Shown here in pieces: positions 45,076-53,851 of a stretch of 64,000 bases of DNA. Made by a program: the position numbers and the translations under genes. The stretch spans positions 521,865 to 585,864 of the forward strand of contig NZ_JAHKQO010000036.1 in assembly GCF_018861065.1 (NCBI RefSeq), given 5' to 3'. The stretch is from Paraglaciecola arctica. GTDB taxonomy: Bacteria > Pseudomonadota > Gammaproteobacteria > Enterobacterales > Alteromonadaceae. Positions within the stretch are counted from its first letter, which is position 1. Each line of letters begins with the position of its first letter. The notes under the pieces were generated by a model that worked only from the letters and a program-made list of their open reading frames with translations, was not told the DNA's origin and made no database searches.

Positions 45076-46068
45076 TCAATTTTGAAGCCCAAAAGTTGCT
45101 AAAAACGGGGCGTGGTCAGACTCCGGATATTTAATGTCACTGGCAAAAGGTAAACTTTCGTCATGCAAGTTTTCGTTAAAGATGTCGGCTTTATCAAATA
45201 AATGATACATAGCCTGGGAAATCAACATGTGATCTAGCAGGTTTCCTTTGCCATGGTGTAAATGGCTAAATTTAATTGATTCAGCAATGGCAGAGCTACA
45301 CGGAAGCAAAACACTTGAACGCAAATCTGGATTTCCAGTGTTCTCCACTCTACCGCATATTGCCTCTACCGGTACTTCCCCCGGCTCGGCATTAAAGTCG
45401 CCGCATACGATAACCTTCGCGTTTGGCTCGTTGTTAAATATTTCATCCACCAGCAATCTGGTTTCAAGCGCTTGCCCCACGCGCTTTATCGATGACAAAA
45501 AATACCCCTCTGCCCATCCCGCGGCACTTTTCCAAGTGTAATTGTTTACCTTCTGCCCTTTTACATTCGAAGCAATCCGCGACTTCAAGTGTAAATTCAC
45601 AACATGCACTAGCCCAAAGCTGGGCACATTAATCTGGGCATATAAAATAGGTCTTTCCCAACTGACATCTTTAGCGGTTTCAGCTGGTAATGCTGTAGCC
45701 TTACGATATTGCAATTTGTCTAAGTGATGGTGTTTATATTGCTTAAAAAAGTTGATTGGCCACCGTGATAGTATCACCAAGTTCCGCTTGTCGTAGGCTT
45801 GCGCATCTGAAGTAACAGTATGCACTAAGTAATAGTTGGCATACTGAGTGTCAGAAATTAACATACCCAATGCTGACAATTCACGCATTGGATTATTGGG
45901 TGAATGTTCCGGCAACTCTTGAGCATGCACTTCTTGCAAACATAAAATATCAGCATTTAGCCTAGTCAAATTACCCCGCAACACGGGGATTCTTTCAATT
46001 AGAGAAGGTGAGTACTCACTACTAGAGGTATCCAAGTTTTCAAGATTAAAGGTCGCAACTTTAAACAT
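45076..46068 (-). CDS. Endonuclease/exonuclease/phosphatase-family hydrolase
   Basis: The 330-residue protein follows the EEP pattern: F-N-L-E-N-L near the start, D-I-L-C-L-Q-E-V-H (metal-binding Glu), V-N-L-H-L-K, V-C-G-D-F-N-A-E-P-G and the final S-D-H-A-P. Members include nucleases, phosphatases and phosphodiesterases; which applies here cannot be read off. There is no signal peptide. A GGAG ribosome site lies five bases before the ATG. Confidence 0.9.
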   Translation of the reverse strand: MFKVATFNLENLDTSSSEYSPSLIERIPVLRGNLTRLNADILCLQEVHAQELPEHSPNNPMRELSALGMLISDTQYANYYLVHTVTSDAQAYDKRNLVILSRWPINFFKQYKHHHLDKLQYRKATALPAETAKDVSWERPILYAQINVPSFGLVHVVNLHLKSRIASNVKGQKVNNYTWKSAAGWAEGYFLSSIKRVGQALETRLLVDEIFNNEPNAKVIVCGDFNAEPGEVPVEAICGRVENTGNPDLRSSVLLPCSSAIAESIKFSHLHHGKGNLLDHMLISQAMYHLFDKADIFNENLHDESLPFASDIKYPESDHAPFLATFGLQN

Positions 46069-46363
46069 AATGACTCCAAATTGTTAGTGGCTCTCTGAGA
46101 CTCTTTAACAATAGAACAAAAATTACAAAACGAATTACAAAGTGAGTCATCATGCAGATCTGCATCCTTAAAATACACTGTATTGACCTTTACCAGCATC
46201 GCAACACCTGGCCAAACGATCGCCGCTTGGCACATACAAATAGTGTTAACGAGAGAGCCACAAATACACAACCTAAGTCAGTAGCAAATAATAGGGCAAA
46301 AATAAGTGCTATAACTTAATCAACACCTGCCGGTAAAGCCGCCCAATTTTACAAATCAAAAAT

Positions 46364-46383
46364 AAATGTAAACACTTACTTTT
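46364..46383. promoter_or_regulatory. LacI-like operator candidate
   Basis: The palindrome AAA-N-GTAA-NNNN-TTAC-N-TTT at these positions resembles LacI/GalR-family operators, though the usual central CG is absent. It lies about 650 bases before the operon. Confidence 0.3.
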
Positions 46384-46652
46384 TAAATAACTTTTCTAAT
46401 TATAAGTACACCTAAATTGAATCAAACCTATAGCACGCTCTATAAATCGCAATCTGTTAAATGTAATTTGCTTTCTAATTGTTTGAGAATACAAGTCTGT
46501 TTAAGACGAGGCTGTGAAAGTGTTAATAGAAGTCACAAAAGTTGTATTCTTAAATTGCTTATTAGTCAATATAAGCGCAGTCCGCGCTATCTGGATTGAA
46601 ACAAGTAATTTCTAAATGTCTGCGATTTTTACAAACCAAGAAATCTTAATAC

Positions 46653-46685
46653 GCCGAATTTATTGCATTTATTTGCCGAATTTAT
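46653..46685 (+). promoter_or_regulatory. Direct repeat GCCGAATTTAT, 22-bp period
   Basis: GCCGAATTTAT occurs at 46653-46663 and again at 46675-46685, two helical turns apart, upstream of the sugar-oxidation operon. This spacing suits tandem binding of an activator such as an AraC-type protein. Inference only. Confidence 0.4.
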
Positions 46686-46719
46686 CTTAGCTTTTTCTGC
46701 TATAAATGCGCTAACATAA

Positions 46720-46760
46720 TTAACATATTGTTAACCTTTAGATTGATGTGGCAATCTAAA
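46720..46760 (+). promoter_or_regulatory. Two adjacent inverted repeats in the operon leader region
   Basis: TTAACA-TAT-TGTTAA (46720-46734) is followed after two bases by TTTAGATTG-6-CAATCTAAA (46737-46760). They may be operators or an mRNA hairpin about 280 bases before the first gene. Confidence 0.4.
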
Positions 46761-47037
46761 AATCAATCGTTGGTAATACCGTGCAACAATCTAATGGAAT
46801 AACAATAGGAACGTTTATTGACTGCCAAAACACGCTTTTGGGTACTGAGTATTTCATCCTTACCAAGCTGCAGGCGTTTTTGGGCTTTATGCGTAATCAT
46901 AAATATTTGAGCTATCGAATATTATCCAAACCACTCTATGTTTTAGGGCCTAACAAAACCACAATGATTTGTAGCCAGTCAAAACTAAAACAACTTAACT
47001 TCGACTTACCCCTTGTATCGAATTCAGGAGTCACTCA

Positions 47038-48093
47038 ATGAAACAAATCAAAGGTCCAGGCATATTTTTAGCGCAATTTGCCGACGATGCCAGCCCATTT
47101 AATTCTTTTCCTGAAATTTGCAATTGGGCTGCAAGCTTAGGATTCAAAGGCATTCAAATTCCTTCATGGGATGGCCGCTTATTTAATTTGGAACTGGCGG
47201 CCACTAGCCAGACTTATTGCGATGAAATTAAAGGAATTGCCGGTCAAGCAGGACTAGAAATCACTGAGTTGTCTACTCATTTACAAGGTCAACTGGTAGC
47301 AGTGAATCCCGCGTATGATCAAATGTTTGATGGATTCGCGCCAAGCCAAGTTCATAATAATCCTAAAGCGCGTACCGATTGGGCAATTCAACAAATGATG
47401 TATGCAGCTAAGGCAAGTCAACGACTGGGATTAACTGGCCACGCTAGTTTTTCAGGCGCGCTACTGTGGCAAACCATGTATCCGTGGCCACAGCGTCCAG
47501 CCGGTTTAGTCGAGCAAGGGTTTGCCGAACTGGCTAAACGTTGGCTGCCCATTTTGAATGCCTTTGATGAGTCTGGGGTAGACGTTTGTTATGAGCTTCA
47601 CCCTGGTGAAGATTTGCATGACGGCGTTACTTTTGAACGGTTCTTAGAAGCGGTGGATAATCATCCGCGAGCCAATATCCTTTATGATCCGAGCCATTTT
47701 GTATTGCAGCAGCTCGACTATCTAGCCTTCATCGACATATACCACGAGCGGATAAAAGCGTTTCACGTTAAGGATGCGGAATTCACACCTAATGGTCGCT
47801 GTGGTGTGTATGGCGGCTACCAGGCGTGGATTGACCGACCAGGACGCTTCCGTTCACTAGGAGATGGGCAAATCGACTTTAAAGCCATCTTCAGCAAAAT
47901 GACTCAACACGATTTTGACGGTTGGGCAGTGATGGAATGGGAATGTTGCATTAAACACCCGCTAGATGGTGCAGCAGAAGGCGCTAAATTTATTAGCGAA
48001 CATTTAATTAGACCAACCGAAAAAGCCTTTGATGACTTTGCTGGTGTAGAGAAAGACGTCGAAATGAATAATAAAATTTTGGGAATTAAATAA
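47038..48093 (+). CDS. Sugar isomerase/epimerase-like TIM-barrel protein
   Basis: The 351-residue protein belongs to the AP endonuclease family 2 / IolE-like TIM-barrel group: N-W-A-A-S-L-G-F-K-G-I-Q-I-P near the start, the metal-ligand segments C-Y-E-L-H-P-G-E-D, Y-D-P-S-H-F, F-H-V-K-D-A-E and the final A-V-M-E-W-E. These metal enzymes isomerise, epimerise, dehydrate or cleave sugars and keto-sugars. It is first in a four-gene operon and starts after an ideal AGGAG site. Confidence 0.9.
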   Translation: MKQIKGPGIFLAQFADDASPFNSFPEICNWAASLGFKGIQIPSWDGRLFNLELAATSQTYCDEIKGIAGQAGLEITELSTHLQGQLVAVNPAYDQMFDGFAPSQVHNNPKARTDWAIQQMMYAAKASQRLGLTGHASFSGALLWQTMYPWPQRPAGLVEQGFAELAKRWLPILNAFDESGVDVCYELHPGEDLHDGVTFERFLEAVDNHPRANILYDPSHFVLQQLDYLAFIDIYHERIKAFHVKDAEFTPNGRCGVYGGYQAWIDRPGRFRSLGDGQIDFKAIFSKMTQHDFDGWAVMEWECCIKHPLDGAAEGAKFISEHLIRPTEKAFDDFAGVEKDVEMNNKILGIK

Positions 48094-48103
48094 GGTAAAA
48101 AAT

Positions 48104-49336
48104 ATGAATGCGACATCCAGCATCTCAGATAAAGACGCCATACGAATTTTTCGTATCAGTTGTATAGCCCTTATAGTAACGGCTATGACCTTTGCTATTC
48201 GAGCAGGGATATTAGGAGACTTAGGTCAGCAATATGGATTGAGCGGGAAAGAGCTCGGTTGGATAGCCAGTATGGCGTTTTTAGGTTTCCCTCTTGCAAT
48301 GATGTTTGGCGGCATACTGTACAACGCAATTGGCGCTAAATTAATTGTTTGGTTGGCTTTTATTGGCCATGCTTTAGGTCTTATTTTAACCATTATTGCG
48401 GATGGTTTTTGGGGGTTAATGATTTCAACCTTCCTAGTAGGCTTTGCAAACGGATTAGTAGAAGCAGGTTGTAACCCGATTATTGCGCAATTGTTCCCTG
48501 ACAACAAAACCACTATGTTGAACAAATTTCACGTTTGGTTTCCAGGCGGTATTGTAATTGGCTCTCTGGTTTCTGCTGGTATGAATCAAATCGGCTTAGG
48601 CTGGGAAGCGCAAGTGGCCACTATGTTAATACCCACCGCTATTTATGGCGTTATGATGTTAGGTTTCGAATTTCCGAAATTTGACCAAGAGGTGAACTCC
48701 ACTAGCACCAATATCAAAGCACTGTTTAATCCTATCTATTTGTTTCTGATTGTATGTATGACAATGACAGCCGTCAGTGAATTTGGACCAGGTCAATGGA
48801 TTAACCAAATATTGAGCGCGTCAGGCGCACACCCAATGCTGATTTTAGCGCTGATCACCGGAATTATGGCCCTTGGACGTTTCTACGCTGGCCCGCTGGT
48901 ACATAAGTTAAGCCCTCCAGGCGTGTTATTTTTCTCGGCGATTCTGGCTAGTTTAGGGTTATTCCTAATGACTCAATTACAAGGTAGTGCCGTTTATTTT
49001 GCTGCGGTAATTTATGCTTTGGGTATCACTTACTTTTGGCCAACCATGATTGGCTGTACCAGTGAATATACGCCTAAAACCGGTGCCTTAGGTATGTCTT
49101 TAATGGGCGGTGCAGGCATGTTTGCTATGGGTATATGGAACCCTATTATTGGTGGTTGGATAGACTCTGCCACAACAAAAGCCGAGGCTGCGGGTCTAAC
49201 TGGCAACGAGTTATTGTTGGAGTCAGGACATGCTGCGTTAAATAACCTTATAGTTTTCCCCCTGGTTTTAATCATCACCTTTGGTGGGTTTTATTGGGTA
49301 ATGCGTAATAAAAATGCAGCATCCAAGCCAGATTAG
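48104..49336 (+). CDS. MFS transporter, sugar type
   Basis: The 410-residue inner-membrane protein has about twelve hydrophobic helices and MFS motifs (G-I-L-Y-N-A-I-G-A-K-L near residue 68; A-L-G-R-F-Y-A-G in the middle). It resembles the FucP/nucleoside-type MFS proteins that accompany sugar isomerase/epimerase genes. It starts 10 bases after the isomerase gene and should import the sugar or keto-sugar used by the operon. Confidence 0.9.
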   Translation: MNATSSISDKDAIRIFRISCIALIVTAMTFAIRAGILGDLGQQYGLSGKELGWIASMAFLGFPLAMMFGGILYNAIGAKLIVWLAFIGHALGLILTIIADGFWGLMISTFLVGFANGLVEAGCNPIIAQLFPDNKTTMLNKFHVWFPGGIVIGSLVSAGMNQIGLGWEAQVATMLIPTAIYGVMMLGFEFPKFDQEVNSTSTNIKALFNPIYLFLIVCMTMTAVSEFGPGQWINQILSASGAHPMLILALITGIMALGRFYAGPLVHKLSPPGVLFFSAILASLGLFLMTQLQGSAVYFAAVIYALGITYFWPTMIGCTSEYTPKTGALGMSLMGGAGMFAMGIWNPIIGGWIDSATTKAEAAGLTGNELLLESGHAALNNLIVFPLVLIITFGGFYWVMRNKNAASKPD

Positions 49337-49393
49337 CAGTGTGATGTAAACAAATAGCAGTATTGATATAGAGCGAGTATTGAGGAGCTTAAT

Positions 49394-50032
49394 ATGCCAA
49401 CTAATTCAAATAAGAGCGAATTAGCCAACCATACATTGGACGAAGAAAATCGCCGTGTGTTTATGAAAAAGATGGTCGCTTTATTTGGTGCTACTACCGC
49501 GTCGGCGGTGTTGTCGGGGTGCAGTGTTTCTGCAACCAATCAGCTTGCAACACAAACTGATACAGCACCGAAAAACGGTAAGTTATTGTCAGAGCATCAA
49601 ATGACGGTTTTATATAGCATCTGCGAAACTATATTACCTAAGACCGATACCCCGAGTGCGGTTGAAGTGGGTTGCCATGAATTTGTCCCGAATCAGTTGC
49701 AACACTGTCATTCGCAGCAACAACAGAATGACTGTATTCAGATTATTAATTCAGTTGATAGAGTGGCAAAAGAAACCTTTTCTATGACCTTCCCTCTGTT
49801 ACAGCCGCAGCAGCAACAGCAAATTCTGCTAGAAATTGAGAACAACCAAAGCGCGATTAAGACTCATAAAGAACACTTTAAATTTCTAAAAGCACTCATA
49901 GTTTTTGGTTATTTCACGTCTGAAGCAGGTGCCACTCAAGCCTTGAATTTCCAAGCTGTTCCCGGTGGTTTTGTTGGTTCTATACCAGCAGACGCAAACA
50001 CTAAATCTTGGGGTTCGCAGGCTTATTATTAA
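49394..50032 (+). CDS. Gluconate 2-dehydrogenase subunit 3 family protein, Tat lipoprotein
   Basis: The 212-residue protein starts with a twin-arginine motif (N-R-R-V-F-M-K-K) and ends its hydrophobic segment in a lipobox (V-L-S-G-C), so it should be a Tat-exported lipoprotein. The body is the small-subunit family: L-S-E-H-Q-M-T-V-L-Y-S-I-C-E-T-I-L-P-K-T-D-T-P-S-A. In known GMC dehydrogenase complexes this subunit carries the Tat signal and the signal-less catalytic subunit is exported with it. The next gene is such a GMC subunit without signal. Confidence 0.9.
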   Translation: MPTNSNKSELANHTLDEENRRVFMKKMVALFGATTASAVLSGCSVSATNQLATQTDTAPKNGKLLSEHQMTVLYSICETILPKTDTPSAVEVGCHEFVPNQLQHCHSQQQQNDCIQIINSVDRVAKETFSMTFPLLQPQQQQQILLEIENNQSAIKTHKEHFKFLKALIVFGYFTSEAGATQALNFQAVPGGFVGSIPADANTKSWGSQAYY

Positions 50033-50068
50033 AGCCAGCAAAACGGAAAACCTACAAAACTAATTAGA

Positions 50069-51817
50069 ATGACGAGTAAACAAATGACAACAGATTTATA
50101 TATTCATAAAAGTGATCAAGTCTACGACGCCATAGTCGTGGGCTCAGGGATCTCTGGAGGTTGGGCTGCCAAAGAATTTTGTGAACGAGGCATGCAAACC
50201 TTAATGATTGAACGTGGCCGAGTAGTTGAGCATAGAAAAGACTATGTCACCGAGGGTAAGGGCCCTTGGGAGTTTGCCAACAGGACTAAGGTTGACAATT
50301 TACTCGTAGAAGAAAAACACTCAGTACAAAAAAAATGCTACGCCTTTAGTGATATGACTAAGCATTTCTTTGGTAATGATAAAGACCTACCTTACACGAC
50401 AAAAGAAGGCACTGGATTTGACTGGATCAGAGCGAATCAATTAGGAGGCAAGTCGTTACTTTGGCACCGCCAATCCTATCGATTAAGCGATTTTGACTTT
50501 TCTGCTAACAAAGCGGATGGACACGGAAACGACTGGCCTATTCGTTACAAAGATATCGAATCATGGTACAGCCATGTTGAGAAATTTGCAGGTATCAGTG
50601 GAAGCCAGGAAAACCTTGAGCAATTGCCCAATAGTGAATTTCTACCGCCCTTTGAAATGACGGCTCCTGAATTACATGTGAAAGACAAAATTGCCGAACA
50701 TTTTCCAGGCCGACAATTAATTATGGGCCGCACAGCTCACTTAACTGAGCCAACACAGTTACATATAGAACAAGGGCGTGTGACCTGCCAAGCTAGGAAC
50801 GAATGCCAAAAAGGTTGCTCTTTTGGAGCTTATTTTTCGACTCAAAGCTCGACATTGCCAGCAGCCGCAAAAACAGGCAATTTGTCTATCGCGCCGAATA
50901 GTGTTGTGCATAGTCTTATTTATGATGAAAAAACTCAAAGAGTGAAAGGTGTCAGAGTAGTTGATAACGACAACCTATCGACTCGCGAATACTTCGCTAA
51001 AGTGGTTTTCTTGTGTGCATCCACCTTAGGCTCAGCACAAATTATGCTTAACACTAAAACCAAAACTTTCCCCAATGGCATTGCGAACAGTTCAGGTGTG
51101 CTTGGTCACTATTTAATGGATCACAACTACAATGCAGGTGCCACTGGTACTGTTGAAGGTTTTGACGATGTTTATTACTCAGGTAGAAGACCTTCGGGCA
51201 TACTGGTCCCTAATTTTCAATACAAACCTTCTCTCTATAAAAAAGGTTATGTTCGTGGATATGGATTAGCTGGGGGCAGCCATCGAGATAGTTGGCAGGG
51301 TTTAGGCTATCAAAACGGCATTGGCGCAGATTTTAAAACCCATTTAACTAAACCTGGTAAATGGAAATTAGGTCTACATGCCCAAGGAGAAATGTTACCT
51401 CGTTTCGATAACTATATGGCTCTGCACCCGACCAAAACTGATAAGTGGGGGATCCCACTGATCCACATTGATTGCACTTGGTCAGAAAATGAAAAATTAA
51501 TGATGGCAGATGCCGAACAAACTGCTTTTGACATGTTAACTAAAGCAGGACTTAAAGATATTCAGAGTTATAACTCTATAGAAAAGAACAACCCAGGTCT
51601 GGCGATCCACGAAGTAGGTACCGCAAGAATGGGGCATGATCCTAAAGAGTCTGTATTAAATGGCTTTAATCAATGTCACGATGTCGCCAACTTGTTTGTG
51701 ACCGATGGCTCAAGTTTTTGTTCTACTGCAGTACAAAACCCCTCTCTTACTTTTATGGCGTTAACGGCCAGAGCAGTGGATTATTGCGTGAGTGAGATGA
51801 AAGCGAGAAGAATATAA
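50069..51817 (+). CDS. GMC-family FAD-dependent dehydrogenase, catalytic subunit
   Basis: The 582-residue protein has the FAD-binding G-S-G-I-S-G-G near residue 25 and M-I-E-R-G, the substrate-domain C-Q-x-x-N-E-C-Q-K-G-C cluster typical of gluconate/glucoside dehydrogenases, and the C-terminal H-E-V-G-T-A-R-M-G plus N-P-S-L-T-F catalytic region with the conserved His and Asn. It lacks a signal peptide and probably reaches the periplasm with the Tat lipoprotein encoded before it. Glucoside 3-dehydrogenase is a good guess from the neighbours; gluconate or another polyol cannot be excluded. Two ATG codons (50069, 50084) are possible starts. Confidence 0.9.
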   Translation: MTSKQMTTDLYIHKSDQVYDAIVVGSGISGGWAAKEFCERGMQTLMIERGRVVEHRKDYVTEGKGPWEFANRTKVDNLLVEEKHSVQKKCYAFSDMTKHFFGNDKDLPYTTKEGTGFDWIRANQLGGKSLLWHRQSYRLSDFDFSANKADGHGNDWPIRYKDIESWYSHVEKFAGISGSQENLEQLPNSEFLPPFEMTAPELHVKDKIAEHFPGRQLIMGRTAHLTEPTQLHIEQGRVTCQARNECQKGCSFGAYFSTQSSTLPAAAKTGNLSIAPNSVVHSLIYDEKTQRVKGVRVVDNDNLSTREYFAKVVFLCASTLGSAQIMLNTKTKTFPNGIANSSGVLGHYLMDHNYNAGATGTVEGFDDVYYSGRRPSGILVPNFQYKPSLYKKGYVRGYGLAGGSHRDSWQGLGYQNGIGADFKTHLTKPGKWKLGLHAQGEMLPRFDNYMALHPTKTDKWGIPLIHIDCTWSENEKLMMADAEQTAFDMLTKAGLKDIQSYNSIEKNNPGLAIHEVGTARMGHDPKESVLNGFNQCHDVANLFVTDGSSFCSTAVQNPSLTFMALTARAVDYCVSEMKARRI

Positions 51818-51825
51818 GTTTGTCC

Positions 51826-51859
51826 TTGGCTACTAGGATTTCACTTTCCTAGTAGCCAA
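51826..51859. terminator. Intrinsic terminator after the GMC gene
   Basis: TTGGCTACTAGGA (51826-51838) and TCCTAGTAGCCAA (51847-51859) pair perfectly around an 8-base loop. It separates convergent genes. Confidence 0.85.
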
Positions 51860-51873
51860 ATTTCCCTATGAAA

Positions 51874-52629
51874 TTAACCCGACTTTCTAAGTAATAGTCG
51901 CTTGAATTTATTTTTTGCAGGCGTCCACATAGTAATTGGCTTAGTAGGTGCGACGGTAAGCAAATGCTCATAATCTTTGGCAGTCAACTCTACTTCTGCT
52001 CCGTGCGCCAACATTATCGAATTAGGTTGCAACTTATGCAATTTATCTAAAGAGGCGCGATATTCAATTGGATAATTAACCGGAATCGGGGGGATAAAAC
52101 GATTTTTCACTTTCACCATTAAATCCGCTACATAAATGCGTTTTGATGCTTGATGCCACACGGATAAATCCCGATCTGTATGTCCTGTTGTGGAAATTAC
52201 GCTCCAATCATCAAATCCTGGCAACTTATCTTGATCCACTAAATGATAATCAACCTTTAAATAAGGTGAATACCATAAGTTTTTCTTGGGCCGTTTCATT
52301 CGATGCGCCACCCATGCCGCTAAACTGATATCAATTAAATGCAGACATCTTCCTCTGATGCCACGATACCACTGGTTCGGCATTTTAGCGGAAGCAATTT
52401 TGCAACCGGTTAAGACTCGTAACTTGTGAGCAGCACCCGCATGATCGGGATGCATATGTGTGACCACGATTAACTTTAAGTCAGTCAATGGCCGATTAAG
52501 TTGAACGGTAATGATATTTTGAATAAGACTGATATCGGCGCGGCAGCATCCGTCCAATAATAATAGTCTATCGGGATACTCCACCAAATAAATTGATTGG
52601 ATATACCCTTGGAACCTGTGAATTTTCAT
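51874..52629 (-). CDS. MBL-fold metallo-hydrolase
   Basis: The 251-residue protein has the intact metal motif T-H-M-H-P-D-H-A-G (residues about 56-64), later S-T-T-G-H-T-D-R and A-H-G, as in glyoxalase II-like and quorum-quenching MBL enzymes. There is no signal peptide. Substrate unknown. No Shine-Dalgarno sequence is evident before the ATG; a small ORF ends 17 bases upstream on the same strand and could provide coupling. Confidence 0.88.
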   Translation of the reverse strand: MKIHRFQGYIQSIYLVEYPDRLLLLDGCCRADISLIQNIITVQLNRPLTDLKLIVVTHMHPDHAGAAHKLRVLTGCKIASAKMPNQWYRGIRGRCLHLIDISLAAWVAHRMKRPKKNLWYSPYLKVDYHLVDQDKLPGFDDWSVISTTGHTDRDLSVWHQASKRIYVADLMVKVKNRFIPPIPVNYPIEYRASLDKLHKLQPNSIMLAHGAEVELTAKDYEHLLTVAPTKPITMWTPAKNKFKRLLLRKSG

Positions 52630-52645
52630 TAGAGAGAAATTACGA

Positions 52646-52819
52646 CTAGTTTTTTTCGCCGACTTCTACTTGTTCCTCTATATATTTGATTGCATTCTGC
52701 AAACTACCAAAAGCATTGATCAAGTTTTTTCTTCCTTTGTTCATTAGCTCTGGATCGTTGTTTTCAGACATCATCCACACCCAAGTGCGGATCAAAGATT
52801 CTGGGGGAATATTTTGCAT
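52646..52819 (-). CDS. Possible small protein upstream of the MBL hydrolase
   Basis: The minus-strand frame from the ATG at 52819 to TAG at 52646 encodes 57 residues beginning M-Q-N-I-P-P-E-S and containing R-T-W-V-W-M-M-S-E-N-N. The same frame stays open for about 30 more codons upstream (to a stop near 52905) with protein-like composition (L-D-Y-L-D-L-A-R-Y-N-A-A-R-F), but without ATG, GTG or TTG. It may be a real small gene whose start is unusual or has been lost. I do not recognise the family. Confidence 0.4.
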   Translation of the reverse strand: MQNIPPESLIRTWVWMMSENNDPELMNKGRKNLINAFGSLQNAIKYIEEQVEVGEKN

Positions 52820-53002
52820 AATAGCTTGTATGTCTCTTTTTCTTATTGATGAAAATCGAGCGGCATTATATCGTGCTAAATCAAGGTAATCGAGTAGTGT
52901 TTACGTCAATTAGTGCCTTAATATGAGCATTTTCGCGCCTTTGGTTTAGATAATTTACCGAAACATCAGCCATTAACCAGCCATGAATAAACAAGGTACA
53001 AA

Positions 53003-53533
53003 ATGATAAAAATTGTAGTCGGCTCGAAAAACCCCGTAAAAGTCAGTGCAGCAAAAACCGCCATAACTGAAATGTTTGCCTTGACCGATTTGGATTGTGT
53101 TGCTATCAACGCACCATCTGGTGTACCGGAGCAACCCATGAACTCCGAAGAAACACGACTTGGAGCCATCAATAGGGTCAAATATTGCCAACAACACACC
53201 GAAGCAGATTACTACATTGCATTTGAGGGCGGTGTCGACCGATTCGAATACGGACCTGCCACCTTTGCTTTTGTGGCTATCGCTAACCAATCCAAAATGT
53301 CTATCGGTCGTAGTTGTCACTTGCCCTTACCACCAGTTATTTACCGTGCTTTGGAGCAAGGCGAAGAACTAGGCATAGTAATGGACAGGTTATTTAATAC
53401 CGACAATATAAAACAAAAAGGAGGGGCAATTGGCTTATTAACTAAAGGCTTAGCCACAAGAGAAAGTGTATACCAACAAGCCACTTTACTTGCTTTAGCT
53501 CCTTTTGTTCACCCTGAGTTATATAGTCGATAA
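53003..53533 (+). CDS. yjjX: Inosine/xanthosine triphosphatase
   Basis: The 176-residue cytosolic house-cleaning enzyme hydrolyses non-canonical ITP and XTP. It starts with V-G-S-K-N-P-V-K, followed by G-V-x-E-Q-P-M-N-S-E-E-T-R-x-G-A-I-N-R, F-E-G-G-V-D and K-G-G-A-I-G-L-L-T-K-G, all YjjX signatures. Length agrees with the E. coli protein. It appears to be monocistronic. Confidence 0.93.
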   Translation: MIKIVVGSKNPVKVSAAKTAITEMFALTDLDCVAINAPSGVPEQPMNSEETRLGAINRVKYCQQHTEADYYIAFEGGVDRFEYGPATFAFVAIANQSKMSIGRSCHLPLPPVIYRALEQGEELGIVMDRLFNTDNIKQKGGAIGLLTKGLATRESVYQQATLLALAPFVHPELYSR

Positions 53534-53631
53534 ACCCTCGCTTCTTTTTTGTTGAGTTGTTAATCTGCGCCTAGATTTAGACTTTTTTCATCTTATAACA
53601 ATTTTGATTCCAAAGACCTTAGTGAGTAAAC

Positions 53632-53844
53632 ATGCAAAACCCTGAAAAAGAATCACGCTCTTTTCTGTTTAAATATTTAAATAAAGTTGAAATTATTGGT
53701 TGGGGATTATGCATTTTTTCAATGCTCACTATCATATTTGCCAAAGAGTTAGCACCTCAAGTACTACCCTACGCTTGGATTGGCGCAATTATTGGCGCCG
53801 GAATGATAGGTTGGGGAATGGCCCGTAAACATAAGAGAAACTAG
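53632..53844 (+). CDS. Small two-helix membrane protein
   Basis: The 70-residue protein has two hydrophobic segments (about residues 20-37 and 45-63), the second Gly-rich (W-I-G-A-I-I-G-A-G-M-I-G-W-G), and a basic tail R-K-H-K-R-N that should face the cytoplasm. No family is recognised. It ends seven bases before the convergent pdsS stop. Confidence 0.6.
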   Translation: MQNPEKESRSFLFKYLNKVEIIGWGLCIFSMLTIIFAKELAPQVLPYAWIGAIIGAGMIGWGMARKHKRN

Positions 53845-53851
53845 TTTTTTG

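Larger units (their letters stand above)
46069..47037. other. Long intergenic region upstream of the sugar-oxidation operon
   Basis: Nearly 970 bases hold no convincing gene. The 86-codon frame from a GTG at 46781 that ends over the next ATG has no recognisable protein. Structured elements sit in the last 400 bases (described separately), and an imperfect palindrome AAATGTAA-4-TTACTTTT at 46364-46383 recalls LacI-family operators. The left 300 bases belong to the promoter of the EEP gene. Confidence 0.5.

Noticed and set aside
46417-46599. 60-codon plus-strand frame in the long intergenic region
   Set aside because: Rich in Ser, Arg and Cys with no family resemblance and no ribosome site; looks like chance.
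46781-47041. 86-codon frame from GTG whose stop overlaps the ATG of the isomerase gene
   Set aside because: No ribosome site, no recognisable motif and unusual composition; it crosses a region dense in symmetrical DNA elements. The ATGA overlap alone is not enough.
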